Positions 8,058-17,596 of a stretch of 64,000 nt of DNA are shown here, in pieces. The notes beneath the pieces were generated by a model, which was given only the letters and a program-made list of their open reading frames with translations, was not told where the DNA came from and searched no databases. The translations under genes were made by a program, and so were the position numbers. The stretch's first letter is position 1, and each line of letters begins with the position of its first letter. The DNA comes from Trichomonas vaginalis G3 (lineage: Eukaryota; Parabasalia; Trichomonadida; Trichomonadidae), in contig NC_067206.1 of the NCBI RefSeq assembly GCF_026262505.1, positions 11,117,507-11,181,506 on the forward strand. The letters are read 5' to 3'.

Positions 8058-11000
8058 AACAAAAACGGAACAGCTAAAATGAATGATAATCAAATTAGAG
8101 CAGAAGGTAGAAGGTTATTTAAACGCTTCTATAACATTCCTGATGGTGTTAATCCTAAAACTCGTAGAAGCTATTTAAATGAAGCAATAGATGCATATGA
8201 AGGGTTTGACATTTCATCAGAAAGTGAGAGATTAGCGAGAATGTTAAATGTTAATATTGATTTCTATTATTGTGATCCTCAACCAGAAGACGTGGACATA
8301 AATAAGGTAGACTTTCCATTAGTGGAATCAATAATGATAGATCCAGAATTTGAAACAGTAAATATTTTATTAACACAGAGTCCATGTGGAAAACTTCACG
8401 CTGACAGAATAACAGACGTTGAAGCACTCACCGGCTATAAAGTTTGTCCATATTGTAAAGAAGAAGTTTATTCTATCCGTGATGATCCAGAAAGGAAAAA
8501 CCAAAGAAGATTTTTAAAGCATTGTGAGAAATGTAAAGAAAATAATGGAAGATTAATTCAAGACGTTCAATTGCAAAAGACCCAGCAACCATATGCACCA
8601 CATATTACGAAACAGAAGATATATCAGTGGTTATTAGCTCACAATTTGCAGAAATATTATCAACCGACAAGATATTATATTACTTTTGACTTTGAAACAT
8701 TAGAGACTAAAGAAGAATTACAACTTTCTGAGTGTGCAACTTTGAATGCTTACTTAAAACCATTCATGGTATCATCAACGGTTAAATTAAACGATAAAAC
8801 ATATACGAGGAATTTTTGCTTAACTTCGAGTGATTCTTTTATTTCTGATTGGATTGAGTTTTTATTTTCAACCTGTTCATTAGTTGCTAAATCAAATATT
8901 GAACAATATGAAGAATTATTGAAGCCGCAAACGGTGGGGACTTTGTCTCATACATTAAATGAAAAACAGAAGAAAGCATTTAAAGAACTTCTAGATGAGG
9001 AATTCAATAAAGTGAATATCATAGGTTTTAATTCGGGAAAGTTTGATTTAAATTTAATTCTTCGTGATTTAAACACTGCAAAATGGAAAATAAAATCAAT
9101 GCTGGGTTCATCTTCACAATTTAAGCAAATCATTGTAAAGAAAACAAACGTTCCATATGAATTGAGATTTATTGACATCAGAAATTATATAGCGGGTGGG
9201 ACATTAGACCAATTCACTCAAGATTTCGGAAACAATAAATCACGTGTTAAATCCTTTTTCCCTTATCAATTTATCACATGGGAGAATTACGAAGAAGAAT
9301 TATATAAAGAGGAACAATTCACGAAAGATTCATTTTATTCAGCATTAACTCAAGAAACTATATCAGATAGTGATTATCAAATATATCTCAATGATGCTAA
9401 AAATTTTAAGAATAGATTAGAATATTTTATTCATTATTGCAATAAAGATGTTGAAATTATGATTGACCCAATCGATAAAATTATTGAAGAAACATTTGTT
9501 TATAAAATTGATATGCTTCATAATCTTTCTTTATCATCGAATGCTTCAATGATTCGTTACGCTTTAGCATATAAAGACTTTAATCCTAATGAAAAATATC
9601 CTGAGGAAGAGATAGAATCAAGTTTTGAATTAACGAAAAAGTATTGGAAATATAAAATTGAATCATATAAGAAACAAGATGAAAAAGCAGAAAGAGATAC
9701 TAAAAATAATGTTTCAATGGATGATTTTCAATACTATCACGATTTAATCCTTTCATCTAAATGCAAAATGTGTGGTAAAGCGTTTACATATGCAAATAAA
9801 CCAACATTGGATAGAATCGATAATGAAAAACCACATACCAAAGAAAATTGTCAGTTAATGTGTTGTTATTGCAATATCGTAAAATCAAATAAAGATGAAG
9901 ATGTTCAACGTTTAAGAATCAATTTAAGAAATTATGCATTAAAAAATAATTTACCAATGACTTTAGATTCAGTTGAAGCTTATCACATTCTCCGTAATGG
10001 AATTACTGGTGGTCTATCAAATGTTCAACATCGTGTTAATCTTAAAGGAATCACGCACATTAATAAACTTTCATATAGTCCAGAAACTAAAACTGTATCA
10101 AATGAGGACACCACCAACATTATGACTCATTTTGTTGGTGTTGATTTTAATTCATTATATCCTTCATCATTTTCATCTAATCCTCATGATTTCATTCAAT
10201 ATACTGACCATAAAATGTATATGCCGGGAAGATTGAATGGTGTTATCATTTGTGATACAGCAACAAAGAAAGCAAAAGCACAGGGAATTATTAGAAAGAA
10301 AAATACTTTATTCGTGGCTGAAGTAAAGGGTCACATTGATGAAAAATACATTAATGATTACATAAACTTTTTACCGATAATAAGAAACTTAGATATTATC
10401 ACAGATGAAAAAACAATTGGCAGTTTTATGTATAATTACATGAAATCAAACAATCTACCAGTTGACCAGAAACAGAGAAAATTAACTCAGTTAGCATCAA
10501 CACACAACCAATATCAACCATTTTCTTCTTATTATCATTGGTATCTAATCGACAGATTTCATTTTATCATCGATGACATTCAATCAATTTTAACATTTAC
10601 TAAAAACACTTGTTTTAATGAATTTGCGAACGAATTTATGAACGAAAGACAAAAGGCTGAATTAGAAGGAAATAAAGGAAAAAGTTTATTTTGCAAGATT
10701 TCGCTTAATGGATCATATGGTTACGATGCAATGAATACACAAAATTACGCAAAGACTAAAATAATGAATGCACAGAAGGCACGCATTGCATGTATGTCAA
10801 ATAAGTTTAAAAACATAAGAGAAATAGGTGAGGATACGTATCAACTGATGCTCAAAGATAGATTTTATAGATGTGAAACATGTTTACAAGAGGCATTCTT
10901 CACTTTAGATAATGCTAAATACTGGTATTTGGTTTTCATTTATGATTTTATGTATAAATGCATGGATGTTAATCGTTTTCATTTCATTGAAGGTGATACT

Positions 11001-11522
11001 GATTCATCTTATTGGGCAATCGCTGGCGATCCAAATCTTCCTAACACTCAAGCATTTCAAGCAATTGTAACCGATAAACAATTTTATGATAAAAACATTT
11101 TCAAATTCGCACCTTTTGATTTCTTTTGTTTTGATGAGAAATTTAAACCTAAATTAAAGAATAAAGCTGAAGAAAAAGCACATGAGAAGAAGTTATTGGG
11201 TTTAGCAATTGAGAAACAAGGTGATAACATGGTTGCTTTATGCCCCAAGTGTTATACATCATTCAACGGTTCAATTGATGGAAGTGATTTTAAAAAGATT
11301 GCACAAAAAATGAAAGGTGTTAGTTTACGACAAAATAAACAATTAACACCTAAAAATTATTTGGATATAATAAATGATAAAGTGATATTTGATGGTCAGA
11401 ATATTAATTTACAACTTAAAAACAGGTCAATGACTCGCTTAACAATCGGTAAGACTGCATTAACGGGAGCACACACTAAGGCTGTATGTTGTGAAAATGG
11501 ATGTTGTATGCCATTTATTTAA
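8055..11522 (+). CDS. Polinton copy 1: protein-primed DNA polymerase B with an embedded HNH-like domain
   Basis: 1155 residues, the replicative enzyme of the element. Order: an N-terminal zinc-type CxxC segment (VCPYCKEEV) near 135; 3'-5' exonuclease motif FDFETLE near 214 and GFNSGKFDLN near 325; an HNH-like insert about residues 570-620 with CKMC, LDRIDNEKPHTKENC and CCYC; then the family-B polymerase motifs: motif A VDFNSLYPS near 696, motif B KISLNGSYGYD near 885, motif C EGDTDSSY near 980. Long spacers between A and B match the TPR insertions of protein-primed enzymes. Near the C-terminus there is another CPKC pair and a CCENGCC cluster. Known family role: copying linear DNA from a terminal protein primer. 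The HNH insert is unusual. It follows the EF-hand gene by 48 bases. Confidence 0.95.
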   Translation: MNKNGTAKMNDNQIRAEGRRLFKRFYNIPDGVNPKTRRSYLNEAIDAYEGFDISSESERLARMLNVNIDFYYCDPQPEDVDINKVDFPLVESIMIDPEFETVNILLTQSPCGKLHADRITDVEALTGYKVCPYCKEEVYSIRDDPERKNQRRFLKHCEKCKENNGRLIQDVQLQKTQQPYAPHITKQKIYQWLLAHNLQKYYQPTRYYITFDFETLETKEELQLSECATLNAYLKPFMVSSTVKLNDKTYTRNFCLTSSDSFISDWIEFLFSTCSLVAKSNIEQYEELLKPQTVGTLSHTLNEKQKKAFKELLDEEFNKVNIIGFNSGKFDLNLILRDLNTAKWKIKSMLGSSSQFKQIIVKKTNVPYELRFIDIRNYIAGGTLDQFTQDFGNNKSRVKSFFPYQFITWENYEEELYKEEQFTKDSFYSALTQETISDSDYQIYLNDAKNFKNRLEYFIHYCNKDVEIMIDPIDKIIEETFVYKIDMLHNLSLSSNASMIRYALAYKDFNPNEKYPEEEIESSFELTKKYWKYKIESYKKQDEKAERDTKNNVSMDDFQYYHDLILSSKCKMCGKAFTYANKPTLDRIDNEKPHTKENCQLMCCYCNIVKSNKDEDVQRLRINLRNYALKNNLPMTLDSVEAYHILRNGITGGLSNVQHRVNLKGITHINKLSYSPETKTVSNEDTTNIMTHFVGVDFNSLYPSSFSSNPHDFIQYTDHKMYMPGRLNGVIICDTATKKAKAQGIIRKKNTLFVAEVKGHIDEKYINDYINFLPIIRNLDIITDEKTIGSFMYNYMKSNNLPVDQKQRKLTQLASTHNQYQPFSSYYHWYLIDRFHFIIDDIQSILTFTKNTCFNEFANEFMNERQKAELEGNKGKSLFCKISLNGSYGYDAMNTQNYAKTKIMNAQKARIACMSNKFKNIREIGEDTYQLMLKDRFYRCETCLQEAFFTLDNAKYWYLVFIYDFMYKCMDVNRFHFIEGDTDSSYWAIAGDPNLPNTQAFQAIVTDKQFYDKNIFKFAPFDFFCFDEKFKPKLKNKAEEKAHEKKLLGLAIEKQGDNMVALCPKCYTSFNGSIDGSDFKKIAQKMKGVSLRQNKQLTPKNYLDIINDKVIFDGQNINLQLKNRSMTRLTIGKTALTGAHTKAVCCENGCCMPFI

Positions 11523-11549
11523 TACAATTTAAAATTTTATTTTTAATGA

Positions 11550-11622
11550 AATGCCACAGAAGAGACAAAAGGAACCGTTAATAATGGTTTTGATTCTTGA
11601 TCAAAGAGGTGGGCGCCCTTAA
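11550..11622 (+). pseudogene. Polinton copy 1: reduced form of a small Gln/Pro-rich gene
   Basis: A short stretch between polymerase and integrase that begins like the 151-residue gene at 46453 of copy 2 (MPQKRQKEP) and ends like it. Only a remnant of that gene is present here. Confidence 0.6.
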
Positions 11623-11646
11623 AACATTTATTTTATTTTTATATAA

Positions 11647-13155
11647 ATGGATAATGTAGATTTAAAAATTTTAATTGATGATTTAGTATTTAATCAAAAT
11701 TTTCTTACTTATTATGAATTAAAAGCATATCTCCAAAAATATGATGAAAATATAACGGGTGATGATATGGATTATTATTATCCATATTATAAAAATGAAA
11801 TTTTGAAATATCATGATAAAATAATTTCTAAAATTAAAGACAAAATTAAAAATAATGAATATGCAAAGGGAAAAACTAAATCACAACTTAAACAATTGAA
11901 AGATTTCAAAAATAAAGTATTAACAGAAGAAGATATTGATGAATTATATAATTTATATAATCCTGAGCCGCAAAAAACAAAGGTGCAAAACGCCCAGGTC
12001 ATTCAGACCATAAATGAAGCACAAGCTTTAATTTATGATTCATTAGTTAAACCATATTCAGCCCGACTTTTAAATGAAGATCAACTTTTGGAATTCATCC
12101 TTCAACATAAACTCGAAGCGGGAAAGTATATCAAACCTTTATATACAGTATATTTAAAACAAATGAATAGAATACATCCAGAATTAATGAAAGGAGGAAT
12201 GAATTCCAAAATCAAAGCAGATAAAATTAAAGCACTTGCAACACCAAAACCTCCAACAGTAGTACCTCCTCCTCCTCCTTCAGTTAATCCTTCATCATTC
12301 ACTTTATTATATCCATTTCAAACATTAAAGAAGCAAAAAGATTTTAAAAAGGATTTCAAAATATTAAATAAACCAATTGACCCAAAAATTCAACCGTTAA
12401 AGGAAAAATTTAGTCGCCCTTCATTTGCACCATATCCATATTCATACGAAATCGATCATTTAGAATATTCAAAAGGAAACGTTACTTATTTATTTGCCAT
12501 TAACATTAACACTAGATATTTATATTGCATTCCAGTGAAAGGGAAAACAGAACAGGAAACAAGAAGAGCTATACAATACTTACTAGATCATGAAAGAGTA
12601 GATAATATAAGGGGTGATGGTGATAAAGGATTTCAGGCAGCTATGGCTCATTATTTCCCACAAATTAATTTTTACTTTTCATCCTCTCCATATACGTTTC
12701 ATAATAAAATAGTTGATGCGGTAATGAGAACTCTTAGAGATGTGTTAGGGGTTAACGGTCAGATATACTGGGATGGAAATCATGACTCCATCATACAGCA
12801 GTTAGTATATTATTACAATAATACATGGCATAGAACCATAAACATGAAACCGGTGGAAATGAAAAATGATATTTCAAAAGAATGGGAATATATTAGAAAG
12901 CAAATGGAAAGGTTAAATGATGTTAAACGTGAACAAATTAATTCGGGGCTCATGAATTTTAAACAAGGGGATAAAGTTTTGATTCATCTCGATTATGGAA
13001 AAACTGATAAATCAATGATAAAAAGAAGACGAAGATTTGACACAATAGCTGAATTTGTTAGATATATTAACGGTAATGTATTAGTTGAAGTTAACAATAA
13101 ATTAATAGAAATTCCGATTTATTTTATTACTCCATTATATTTAAATAATATTTAA
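11647..13155 (+). CDS. Polinton copy 1: retrovirus-like integrase
   Basis: 502 residues. The N-terminal 230 residues are Lys/Tyr-rich and helical, with a Pro-rich linker (TVVPPPPPS) near 205. The catalytic core of the DDE integrase fold runs from about 265 to 400: YEIDHLEYSKGN gives the first acidic strand, INTRYLYCIPVKGK the next, then NIRGDGDKGF the second acidic site, then FHNKIVDAVMRTLRD and the YYYNNTWHRTINMKP segment typical of Ty3/retroviral/Polinton integrases. The C-terminal region KFKQGDKVLIHLD...VRYINGNVLVEV looks like a chromodomain-less SH3-like tail. It would join element DNA to the target with a 6-bp stagger, matching the duplications seen. The segment AQVIQTI near residue 117 is encoded by a small double-hairpin sequence found also in the fibre gene. 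Confidence 0.93.
   Translation: MDNVDLKILIDDLVFNQNFLTYYELKAYLQKYDENITGDDMDYYYPYYKNEILKYHDKIISKIKDKIKNNEYAKGKTKSQLKQLKDFKNKVLTEEDIDELYNLYNPEPQKTKVQNAQVIQTINEAQALIYDSLVKPYSARLLNEDQLLEFILQHKLEAGKYIKPLYTVYLKQMNRIHPELMKGGMNSKIKADKIKALATPKPPTVVPPPPPSVNPSSFTLLYPFQTLKKQKDFKKDFKILNKPIDPKIQPLKEKFSRPSFAPYPYSYEIDHLEYSKGNVTYLFAININTRYLYCIPVKGKTEQETRRAIQYLLDHERVDNIRGDGDKGFQAAMAHYFPQINFYFSSSPYTFHNKIVDAVMRTLRDVLGVNGQIYWDGNHDSIIQQLVYYYNNTWHRTINMKPVEMKNDISKEWEYIRKQMERLNDVKREQINSGLMNFKQGDKVLIHLDYGKTDKSMIKRRRRFDTIAEFVRYINGNVLVEVNNKLIEIPIYFITPLYLNNI
11982..12009. repeat. double-hairpin sequence inside the integrase gene (copy 1)
   Basis: Two adjacent short stems, ggtg/cgcc (with one G-T pair) and ggtc/gacc with a five-base loop. 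The same sequence in inverse orientation lies at the start of the fibre gene (19483-19510), and both recur in copy 2 (47339-47366 and 52123-52150). Confidence 0.6.
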
Positions 13156-13173
13156 TTTTTTATTTCGTAAGAA

Positions 13174-13446
13174 ATGAGTGACAACGAAGCAGCCAAGAGT
13201 CCAGACGATGAATATAAAAAGAAACTAAACAAAATTAAATCAAAAATATGCTATTACAAAAAGAAGCCGCAATGTGGTGGGGTTGAAAACGATAAAGAGA
13301 GGAAAGAAATAATCGAAAAATTAGAAACTTACCGTTCAATCATTAAACTGAGTGAAGCAAAAATAAAAGAATTTAATAGAATAAATAAATTGATTGGAAG
13401 AGATGAATTTAATAAAGATGAATTTTTAAACTCAATCCAAATTTAA
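13174..13446 (+). CDS. Polinton copy 1: small basic protein
   Basis: 90 residues, start ATG 18 bases after the integrase stop. Rich in Lys (KKLNKIKSKICYYKKKPQCGG) then a charged helix (KERKEIIEKLETYRSI). Conserved in copy 2 as a 106-residue version. It could be a DNA-binding or core protein; no family recognised. Confidence 0.65.
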   Translation: MSDNEAAKSPDDEYKKKLNKIKSKICYYKKKPQCGGVENDKERKEIIEKLETYRSIIKLSEAKIKEFNRINKLIGRDEFNKDEFLNSIQI

Positions 13447-13454
13447 TTTTTTCA

Positions 13455-13868
13455 GTGCTACCATGTTACCATGAGACAACATGACATTTTGACAACAACA
13501 TAGGAGGAGGGTATTTATGAATTATTTTTGAAGAACCGAAGGTGCTACCATGTTACCATGTGCTACCAGGTCATTTAACATCTCTGAAAAAATGAGACAA
13601 CATGACATTTTGACAACAACATAGGAGGAGGGTATTTATGAATTGTTTTTGAAGAACCGAAGGTGCTACCATGTTACCATGTGCTACCAGGTCATTTAAC
13701 TTCTTTTAAAAATGTTGACAACATGACATTTTGACAACAACATAGGAGGAGGGTATTTATGAATTGTTTTTGAAGAACCGAAGGTGCTACCATGTTACCA
13801 TGTGCTACCAGGTCATTTAACATCTCTGAAAAAATGAGACAACATGACATTTTGACAACAACATAGGA
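13455..13868 (+). repeat. left array of 121-bp repeats (about 3.4 units)
   Basis: Units start gtgctaccatgttacc at 13542, 13663 and 13784 (exact 121-bp spacing), preceded by a shorter first unit at 13455. Each unit holds TACCATGT, TACCATGT, TACCAGGT in a row, then a variable 18-base patch in two versions (A: catctctgaaaaaatgaga; B: ttcttttaaaaatgttga), then gacaacatgacattttgac, then taggaggagggta. Order of versions: short, A, B, A. The array ends 65 bases before the helicase start. Confidence 0.93.
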
Positions 13869-13933
13869 AATATGATGCAGTCCAAAAATAAAGTTAGTTT
13901 TAAAGTTATTTTTATTTTTTTATTCCTATATAA

Positions 13934-16246
13934 ATGACGGCAACAAACAACAACAGCAACTATATCGTTTCTGATGAAAAAGTTATTGATTCATTAGCTG
14001 AGGAATTAGTTGTGGCAGAAACTAAAACCCTCAACGAAAGAATTGGTGAAAACAAGATTGATTTACATAACTACCTCAAACATGATGGAGGAAGAGGAAG
14101 GAAAACTGGTATGGCTTTATTAGTAAATAAAATTTCGAATTTAACTATTATAGATGTTGATATCAATAAATCGTACAATGATGAACTTAAAGAAACAGTT
14201 AGAAAAGACATTCTATCAAAACTTTTGGATAAAGACGTTATAGTTAAAACCGCTTCAGGAGGTCTTCACATTTATTGCAACACTAATTTCTTCTATGCAG
14301 TTTCGAACAGAATGATTAAATGCTATTCCTGCAATGATTATGATATTGACATAATGACTTCTATGGCTGATTCAAAGCGTTCATTAGTAGTTATGGCTGA
14401 TTCAAGAGTTCGCAAGAATGCAACAGAACCAATCAATACATACTCATTCATTCGTGGAAGTTATGACTCGACCATAACCAGAACAGTGAATGATATATTA
14501 AATGATTTGAATATTAAGGTAAGAGTTGAACAGAAGAACGAAGAAATAAAGAGTATAATGAATGAAAACAAAGATGTAAACATTGACGATAAACTTGCCC
14601 AGAGCATAGTTGATGGCATCTGTGATTTTGAAGTACATAATGACGGTGGAAACATGAATTTAGAAAAAGAAGTTACATTATTCACACTGTTTCAAGCAAT
14701 TAATTCGTTACCTAATCATTTGATTAATGAAGCATACGATAACGTTTATAACTTCTGCAGTTTAACAGAAAATGCAAAAAGTAATTTTGAAAAAGCACGT
14801 AGTAGATATGCACATTTAATGACTTCTCCATTTGTTTTGGTGAAGATTCTAAAACTATATCAAAAGGAATATTATGATGAATATGTTTTGCCATTATTAC
14901 GTAAGCCAAAAATAACATTTGATATCAAACTTGATGACTCGTTTTTGATAACAGATATTAGACGCAAGGCTGAAAATCATCAGTATAAAAACAGTTCTGA
15001 AGTAATTGAGGATTTATCACGTGTAATCCGTTTTGTAGATTGTGGAAACAAATATTTCATTCAAAAGGACTATAATATCCACAACAAAATGAATCAAATA
15101 TCATTCGTTCTTCAATCAAACATGAAAGAGTCACTTAAAATGATTAAATTATTTAAAGAAGAAGGTAAAACAATAACAGCATGGGACGTACTATTAAATC
15201 AATTATCTTCATTAACCGTTAAGGGTGTTTGCTTTAAATCTGATTCCCCAGATGTTTTCTCAACGTTTCAGGGTTATAAATACAACATTCTCGAAAAGCT
15301 TGATTACTCAAAAATTGAGATGTTTATGAATTTCATTAAAGAAGCCATTTGTGATAATAACGATGAAGTGTATAAATACCTTCTCGGCTGGATTGCATCA
15401 ATGATTCAACATCCTGGAATCAAGAATGAAACAGCAATTATTTTGAAAGGACTTCAGGGAACAGGTAAAAACAGATTTACAGACATTATTTCTGAACTTC
15501 TCGCTGGTTATTCATGCAAAAACATTACTGAAATAAGTGAGTTAACGGGTAATTTCAATTCAGTAGTTGAGAATAAAATGTTTTTTGTACTTAATGAACT
15601 CAAGAATGTAGGTGAAGACAGACTCGCAAACTTCAACGCTTTGAAATCAATTATAACGGATAATGAGATTAGAATTAATGAAAAGAATCAACCCAGAAGA
15701 ACTGCTCAGAATGTTGCAAACTTCATTTTCGTAACTAACAACGTTTACCCTGTCAAAATTGAAGTTGGAGACAGAAGATACGTGGTTTTAAGGGTCAATG
15801 GTAAATTCAAGGGTCAATTTGATTATTTCAAGAATTTGATGAATTCATGCACTAAGGAATTTTATGATAATTTACTGACGTATTTTATGCAATATGACCT
15901 TTCATCATTTAATGTACGAATCATACCGATGACTGAAGCCAAACAAGATTTAATAGAATTATCAACAAATCCTTTAGATGTATGGATAAATACACATTAT
16001 GATGAATTGTGTGCAGGTATGACGTGTGAAAATGCTCTATTCTGCAAACCATCAGACATGAAAGACAAGAATTTCCAAATGAGTATTAAGGATAAATGTG
16101 ATAGGAAACATAGAAGAATAGACGGTAAACAAACATGGTGTTATGTTTTGAAAGAAGAAATGAAAGGATTATATAAACAGGTTGAACCAAACGATAATGA
16201 GGGTTCATTTACTGATGATGAAATACCTGTAAATGAAGCTTTATAA
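13934..16246 (+). CDS. Polinton copy 1: primase-superfamily 3 helicase (D5-like)
   Basis: 770 residues. N-terminal archaeo-eukaryotic primase-type core: IIDVDINKS near 78 (acidic pair), TASGGLHIYCN near 112 (S-x-H motif), DIDIMTS near 138 (third acid). A long middle region follows. The superfamily 3 helicase lies at about 510-640: Walker A GLQGTGKN, Walker B MFFVLNEL, motif C FIFVTNN, arginine finger region GDRRYVVLRV. Family role: priming and unwinding for replication of large DNA viruses and related elements. Placed between two inverted arrays of 121-bp repeats and absent from copy 2, so it is an accessory replication gene rather than part of the shared core. Start ATG follows TATTCCTATATAAATG, the element's usual leader. 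Confidence 0.92.
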   Translation: MTATNNNSNYIVSDEKVIDSLAEELVVAETKTLNERIGENKIDLHNYLKHDGGRGRKTGMALLVNKISNLTIIDVDINKSYNDELKETVRKDILSKLLDKDVIVKTASGGLHIYCNTNFFYAVSNRMIKCYSCNDYDIDIMTSMADSKRSLVVMADSRVRKNATEPINTYSFIRGSYDSTITRTVNDILNDLNIKVRVEQKNEEIKSIMNENKDVNIDDKLAQSIVDGICDFEVHNDGGNMNLEKEVTLFTLFQAINSLPNHLINEAYDNVYNFCSLTENAKSNFEKARSRYAHLMTSPFVLVKILKLYQKEYYDEYVLPLLRKPKITFDIKLDDSFLITDIRRKAENHQYKNSSEVIEDLSRVIRFVDCGNKYFIQKDYNIHNKMNQISFVLQSNMKESLKMIKLFKEEGKTITAWDVLLNQLSSLTVKGVCFKSDSPDVFSTFQGYKYNILEKLDYSKIEMFMNFIKEAICDNNDEVYKYLLGWIASMIQHPGIKNETAIILKGLQGTGKNRFTDIISELLAGYSCKNITEISELTGNFNSVVENKMFFVLNELKNVGEDRLANFNALKSIITDNEIRINEKNQPRRTAQNVANFIFVTNNVYPVKIEVGDRRYVVLRVNGKFKGQFDYFKNLMNSCTKEFYDNLLTYFMQYDLSSFNVRIIPMTEAKQDLIELSTNPLDVWINTHYDELCAGMTCENALFCKPSDMKDKNFQMSIKDKCDRKHRRIDGKQTWCYVLKEEMKGLYKQVEPNDNEGSFTDDEIPVNEAL

Positions 16247-16275
16247 AGTATGATTTGAATTTATTTTTGCATTAA

Positions 16276-16749
16276 TCCTCCTATGCTGTTGTCAAAATGT
16301 CATGTTGTCTCATTTTTTCAGAGATGTTAAATGACCTGGTAGCACATGGTAACATGGTAGCACCTTCGGTTCTTCAAAAATAATTCATAAATACCCTCCT
16401 CCTATGTTGTTGTCAAAATGTCATGTTGTCAACATTTTTAAAAGAAGTTAAATGACCTGGTAGCACATGGTAACATGGTAGCACCTTCGGTTCTTCAAAA
16501 ACAATTCATAAATACCCTCCTCCTATGTTGTTGTCAAAATGTCATGTTGTCAACATTTTTAAAAGAAGTTAAATGACCTGGTAGCACATGGTAACATGGT
16601 AGCACCTTCGGTTCTTCAAAAACAATTCATAAATACCCTCCTCCTATGTTGTTGTCAAAATGTCATGTTGTCTCATTTTTTCAGAGATGTTAAATGACCT
16701 GGTAGCACATGGTAACATGGTAGCACCTTCGGTTCTTCAAAAACAATTA
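16276..16749 (-). repeat. right, inverted array of 121-bp repeats (four units)
   Basis: The same 121-bp units as at 13455-13868 but on the other strand, four copies, versions A, B, B, A. With the left array it makes an inverted repeat of more than 400 bases around the helicase gene. Confidence 0.93.
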
Positions 16750-16822
16750 ATTATTGAATAACCCGAAACCATTAACGTAAACATATATTTTTGGTCGTTT
16801 ATGATAAAAATAAATGGTTCAT

Positions 16823-17488
16823 TTACTCACAATATTTTTGTACAAAACGACCCCAAACTTTTAACTTCTTTTCTGCAGTTTCTAATGCTATCTTAGCGAG
16901 TTCATATTCTCTAAATTCTCTCTTTAAATCTTCTTGTTCCCATTGGTCTAGTTCGTATGGAGAATCTCTACAACCATAACATATCTCACGTTCGTGTTCT
17001 AATTGTTTTTCACACATTTTTCTAACTTCTTCTTCAAACAAATGTTTAGTATTCTCTACTGTATCTTCGAGTTCTTCTTCATCTAATTTCTCATGAACTT
17101 TCTTGTCTATGGAGTCCATAATATCTTTGACATAAAATGCATACTTTACAGAGCACCATTCAGCAACAAAATGAACGAGGTCAGGATGTATGTAAATACC
17201 TTTGAATTCATTTATAACGCCCTTAGTAAGCTCATAAAATGCTTGTTTTGAGGTTGAGCCACTTTTGGCTCGACCGTATTCATTCATCCAAAACTCAATA
17301 ATTTCCTGCATTTTAGTACTATTGAGAAATCTGTTTAAATGGTTTAACCTTCCCACTTCTCTTACCATCTTTGTTGCATTAATGTAACCATCCTTGTCTC
17401 TACGTAAGACTTCAATACCATTATAAGTGCCTTTTGTGAATGTTTCACCATTAGATTTGTTCGTGAACGTCTGTGCTTCGACCGACAT
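16823..17488 (-). CDS. Polinton copy 1: KilA-N domain protein
   Basis: 221 residues from the ATG at 17488. Residues 10-110 have the KilA-N pattern: YNGIEVLRRDKDGYINATKM, LNHLNRFLNSTKMQEIIEFW, then GIYIHPDLVHFVAEWCSVKYAFYVKDIMDSI. KilA-N is a DNA-binding domain of phages and nucleocytoplasmic large DNA viruses. The C-terminal half is a charged helix (EEELEDTVENTKHLFEEEVRKM and EQEDLKREFREYELAKIALE). It faces the helicase, with the inverted repeat array between the two genes, and may act on that array; this is inference. Not present in copy 2. Confidence 0.88.
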   Translation of the reverse strand: MSVEAQTFTNKSNGETFTKGTYNGIEVLRRDKDGYINATKMVREVGRLNHLNRFLNSTKMQEIIEFWMNEYGRAKSGSTSKQAFYELTKGVINEFKGIYIHPDLVHFVAEWCSVKYAFYVKDIMDSIDKKVHEKLDEEELEDTVENTKHLFEEEVRKMCEKQLEHEREICYGCRDSPYELDQWEQEDLKREFREYELAKIALETAEKKLKVWGRFVQKYCE

Positions 17489-17541
17489 TTCTGTTCTTAC
17501 ATACAAAATAAAAAATAAAAATAAATAAAGTTGAGGTGAAG

Positions 17542-17557
17542 AGGTGAGATCTCACCT
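17542..17557. repeat. 16-bp perfect palindrome aggtgagatctcacct
   Basis: Lies between the KilA-N start and the right edge of the accessory block. Could be an operator for KilA-N; only its symmetry supports that. Confidence 0.35.
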
Positions 17558-17596
17558 GTTTTTTATGATAGCACTGAAATAAAATTTTGTTATTAG

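Larger units (their letters stand above)
13450..17580. mobile_element. accessory block present only in Polinton copy 1: helicase plus KilA-N inside inverted repeat arrays
   Basis: The block begins tttcagtgctaccat (13450-13464) and ends with the inverse, atgatagcactgaaa (17565-17579), one mismatch in 15. On both sides the sequence returns to that shared with copy 2 (ccaaatttaattttt on the left; taaaattttgttat on the right). Copy 2 has at this exact place a different 0.2-kb segment with a 61-codon gene. Inside: a left array of 121-bp repeats, the primase-helicase gene, the same repeats inverted, and a leftward KilA-N gene. Whether it moves, inverts or is simply replaced by recombination is not shown. 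Confidence 0.7.

Noticed and set aside
13455-13868. CRISPR array
   Set aside because: The repeats are 121-bp tandem units with no unique spacers, and the genome is eukaryotic.
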